Shown piece after piece: positions 6,249 through 7,379 of a stretch of DNA of 7,379 nt. The position numbers and the translations under genes are program-made. The stretch's first letter is position 1. Each line of letters begins with the position of its first letter. The notes below the pieces were generated by a model. That model had not been told where the DNA came from. It was given only the letters and a program-made list of their open reading frames with translations, and searched no databases. Source of the stretch: Bacteroidales bacterium (lineage in GTDB: Bacteria > Bacteroidota > Bacteroidia > Bacteroidales > JAADGE01); assembly GCA_029932445.1 (NCBI GenBank), contig JAOZQB010000143.1, forward strand, positions 1-7,379. Direction: 5' to 3'.

Positions 6249-6884
6249 TTATTTCCCCGAAATTTCGGCTAATCTTTTTTCTACGGTCATTTTACATTCT
6301 AAAACGTCCGCTTCATTTCCGCCGATATAAATTCGGCCGAATTTTCCGAAACCTCTTACATCGATGATATTAATATTCGCAGATTTTTCGGCTTCATTGG
6401 CAGCATAATAGGCATATCCGGCAGGTTCAACTTCAAGAACAAACAGGGTATCTCCTCTCAGAAGCATCATTCCCCATCGGGTTCTGTTAATTAGCTGTGC
6501 ATGATGATCTTCTACGTTTTTAATCAGTTGGCTGGTTAAAATTCTCGGTTTTAAGCGATCATTTTCTGTTTTCCCGATTGATTTTAAAATTGCCTCACCC
6601 GCCATACGCGTATCTCCCTGGTTATCAGAATGAACTTCAAGCATACCAAAAGCTCTCTCGACAATTTGCATCCCGGGAGTAACATTTGTTGCTTTAAGTG
6701 CCACATCCGTTAAAGTGTTAATTTCAATACCCGGAGCAATTTCAACGATGCAACATGTTTGACCTCCTACCGGTAAATACCCTTTCGAAACTGTAGAAAG
6801 GTATGATGCCATTTGTAATTGTAATGAATCTAAAAAAACATAGGTTCTTAAATCAATGTGGTCTTTTGTATTATCCATAATCAT
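6249..6884 (-). CDS. BMC-T permuted tandem-domain shell trimer (CsoS1D-like, stacking type), first copy
   Basis: This is the first gene of the operon and encodes 211 residues of the permuted tandem BMC type. Key parts are LRTYVFLDSLQLQMASYLS (12-30), VEIAPGIEINTLTD (47-60), VERAFG (75-80) with the predicted gate pair Glu76-Arg77, LINRTRWGMMLLRGD (131-145) and EPAGYAYYAANEAEKSANI (153-171). It is about 90% identical to the second copy; one notable change is Trp137 here against Lys there. The ATG at 6884 gives MIMDNTKD; the ATG six bases further in (6878) gives MDNTKD, which matches the start of the second copy (MDSQDR) better and may be the true start. It probably forms the double-layer gated pores of the shell. 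Confidence 0.95.
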   Translation of the reverse strand: MIMDNTKDHIDLRTYVFLDSLQLQMASYLSTVSKGYLPVGGQTCCIVEIAPGIEINTLTDVALKATNVTPGMQIVERAFGMLEVHSDNQGDTRMAGEAILKSIGKTENDRLKPRILTSQLIKNVEDHHAQLINRTRWGMMLLRGDTLFVLEVEPAGYAYYAANEAEKSANINIIDVRGFGKFGRIYIGGNEADVLECKMTVEKRLAEISGK

Positions 6885-6947
6885 TTTGCTTTTACAGATT
6901 TAATCTAATTTATACAACACATATGCTTTCTTTCTTCTTCACAAAAA

Positions 6948-6961
6948 ACAAAACATTTTGT
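6948..6961. repeat. Short dyad, possible operator
   Basis: ACAAAA and TTTTGT flank a two-base centre, giving a symmetrical 14-base site about 64 bases upstream of the first BMC gene and 23 bases downstream of the candidate -7 box. Its position would suit a repressor site in the leader, but such AT-rich dyads also arise by chance. Confidence 0.25.
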
Positions 6962-6984
6962 CATAAAGAAAAATTGCAGAACCA

Positions 6985-6992
6985 CAAAGATA
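6985..6992 (-). promoter_or_regulatory. Candidate Bacteroidota-type -7 promoter box for the BMC operon
   Basis: On the minus strand the bases read TATCTTTG, an exact match to the TAnnTTTG -7 consensus of Bacteroidota promoters. It lies about 100 bases upstream of the first BMC gene, giving an expected leader of roughly 90 bases. The -33 region, about 20 bases further upstream, is only T-rich (AAGATTTTT) and lacks a clear TTTG, so the call is tentative and an alternative start site is possible. Confidence 0.4.
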
Positions 6993-7181
6993 CAATTTTT
7001 TTTATTGAAAAATCTTACGGCATAAAGAAATGTTAAGACACAATATTATATCTGTATTTCCATATATCAACATAATAAACTTAAATACTGATAATTACCG
7101 TATTGTTAATTTAATTTAAATGAAAAGGATTTGTATTTAATCTTCTGTTTATCAGCAATATGGCACGGAAGCGAGAGTATT

Positions 7182-7198
7182 ATTTCGGATGCCGAAAT
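7182..7198. repeat. Small hairpin at the 3' end of the upstream gene
   Basis: ATTTCGG and CCGAAAT pair perfectly across a three-base loop; the repeat includes one base of the stop codon of the upstream minus-strand gene. No T-run follows on either strand, so it is not a standard intrinsic terminator, though it could stabilise the 3' end of that transcript. Confidence 0.35.
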
Positions 7199-7379
7199 TA
7201 ATATTCCTTTTTATCTTCTTTTTGCTCCCAATCCTTGAATGCCTCAAAAGCTTCATCTCTTAAAATTTGAATATTCGGAATTGTTCGTTTTTCGTAAGGT
7301 AAGTCTATTTCTTCATATATGAAAGAATCATCAAAGCCGATATCTTTTGCATCTTGCTTTGTGTTAGCAAAATACAGTT
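7198..7379 (-). CDS. Unrecognised protein, C-terminal 59 residues only (5' end outside window)
   Basis: A minus-strand frame is open from the window edge (first full codon ends at 7377) to a TAA at 7198-7200. The visible part begins LYFANTKQDAKDIGFDDSF and ends FKDWEQKEDKKEY. It is acidic and charged, with an aromatic-rich first half and a probable C-terminal helix (about ILRDEAFEAFKDWEQ). It has no BMC, aldolase or dehydrogenase motif that I recognise, and I cannot assign a family. It points the same way as the BMC operon but is separated from it by 313 AT-rich bases with a promoter-like box, so it is probably a separate transcription unit. It could still be a regulator or accessory gene; its start would decide. 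Confidence 0.55.
   Translation of the reverse strand, partial: LYFANTKQDAKDIGFDDSFIYEEIDLPYEKRTIPNIQILRDEAFEAFKDWEQKEDKKEY

Larger units (their letters stand above)
6885..7197. other. AT-rich intergenic region upstream of the BMC operon
   Basis: This 313-base stretch contains no convincing gene; open frames on both strands are only a few codons long (for example a 13-codon frame starting near 7161 on the plus strand). It holds the likely operon promoter (6985-6992), a short dyad (6948-6961), a 10-base direct repeat (CATAAAGAAA at 6962-6971 and 7021-7030) and, at its far end, a small hairpin (7182-7198). It probably serves as the leader and control region for the minus-strand operon. No divergent regulator gene starts here within the window. 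Confidence 0.7.

Noticed and set aside
502..6884. Classical propanediol (Pdu), ethanolamine (Eut) or glycyl-radical microcompartment
   Set aside because: No diol dehydratase, ethanolamine ammonia-lyase or glycyl-radical enzyme is present, and DeoC plus RpiB point to the sugar-phosphate type.
4934..6884. Assembly artefact producing a repeated trimer-hexamer unit
   Set aside because: The two copies differ at many scattered positions, in their tails and in their spacers, so they are real paralogues.
7182..7198. Intrinsic terminator for the upstream gene
   Set aside because: The hairpin is only 7 base pairs and no T-run follows it on either strand.
7161..7202. Short plus-strand frame ATGGCACGG... 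of 13 codons
   Set aside because: It is too short, overlaps the end of the minus-strand gene, and has no supporting signal.

Overview
The window carries an almost complete bacterial microcompartment (BMC) operon. Twelve genes run leftward on the minus strand from about 6884 to 502, tightly packed: two pairs overlap by ATGA, one pair abuts, and no gap exceeds 34 bases. The DNA is AT-rich, there are no obvious Shine-Dalgarno sequences before the starts (only A-rich stretches), a TAnnTTTG promoter-like box lies upstream, and the truncated plus-strand deoxyribose-phosphate aldolase resembles Bacteroides-type DeoC. Together these suggest a member of Bacteroidota or a close relative. This assignment is an inference.

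Layout from left to right: 1-431 is the C-terminal half of an E. coli/Bacteroides-type DeoC on the plus strand. A bidirectional terminator at 447-479 separates it from the convergent BMC operon. In transcription order the operon is: permuted tandem-domain trimer (BMC-T), hexamer (BMC-H), a second pair of the same two types, two BMC-P pentamers (EutN/CcmL family), a PduT-like BMC-T with a conserved pore cysteine, a CoA-acylating aldehyde dehydrogenase of the PduP/EutE family, two more BMC-P pentamers, an RpiB-family sugar-phosphate isomerase, and a second DeoC with a probable encapsulation peptide. 6885-7197 is the AT-rich upstream region. 7198-7379 holds the C-terminus of an unrecognised minus-strand protein.

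The enzyme content (DeoC, RpiB, acylating aldehyde dehydrogenase) fits the class known as sugar phosphate utilizing (SPU) BMCs. The inferred chemistry is that DeoC splits 2-deoxyribose 5-phosphate into glyceraldehyde 3-phosphate and acetaldehyde, the shell retains acetaldehyde, and the dehydrogenase turns it into acetyl-CoA with NADH formation. DeoC and the dehydrogenase both carry N-terminal amphipathic helices with linkers, as expected for lumen cargo; RpiB does not. No phosphotransacylase, alcohol dehydrogenase, kinase, transporter or regulator is visible, so CoA and NAD+ recycling must be supplied from elsewhere or work differently.

The BMC class itself is known. The points most worth following are the RpiB whose catalytic Cys position is Asp, the matching targeting peptides on DeoC and the dehydrogenase, the possible Fe-S cluster in the PduT-like trimer, the recent duplication of the trimer-hexamer pair, and the very small enzyme set.
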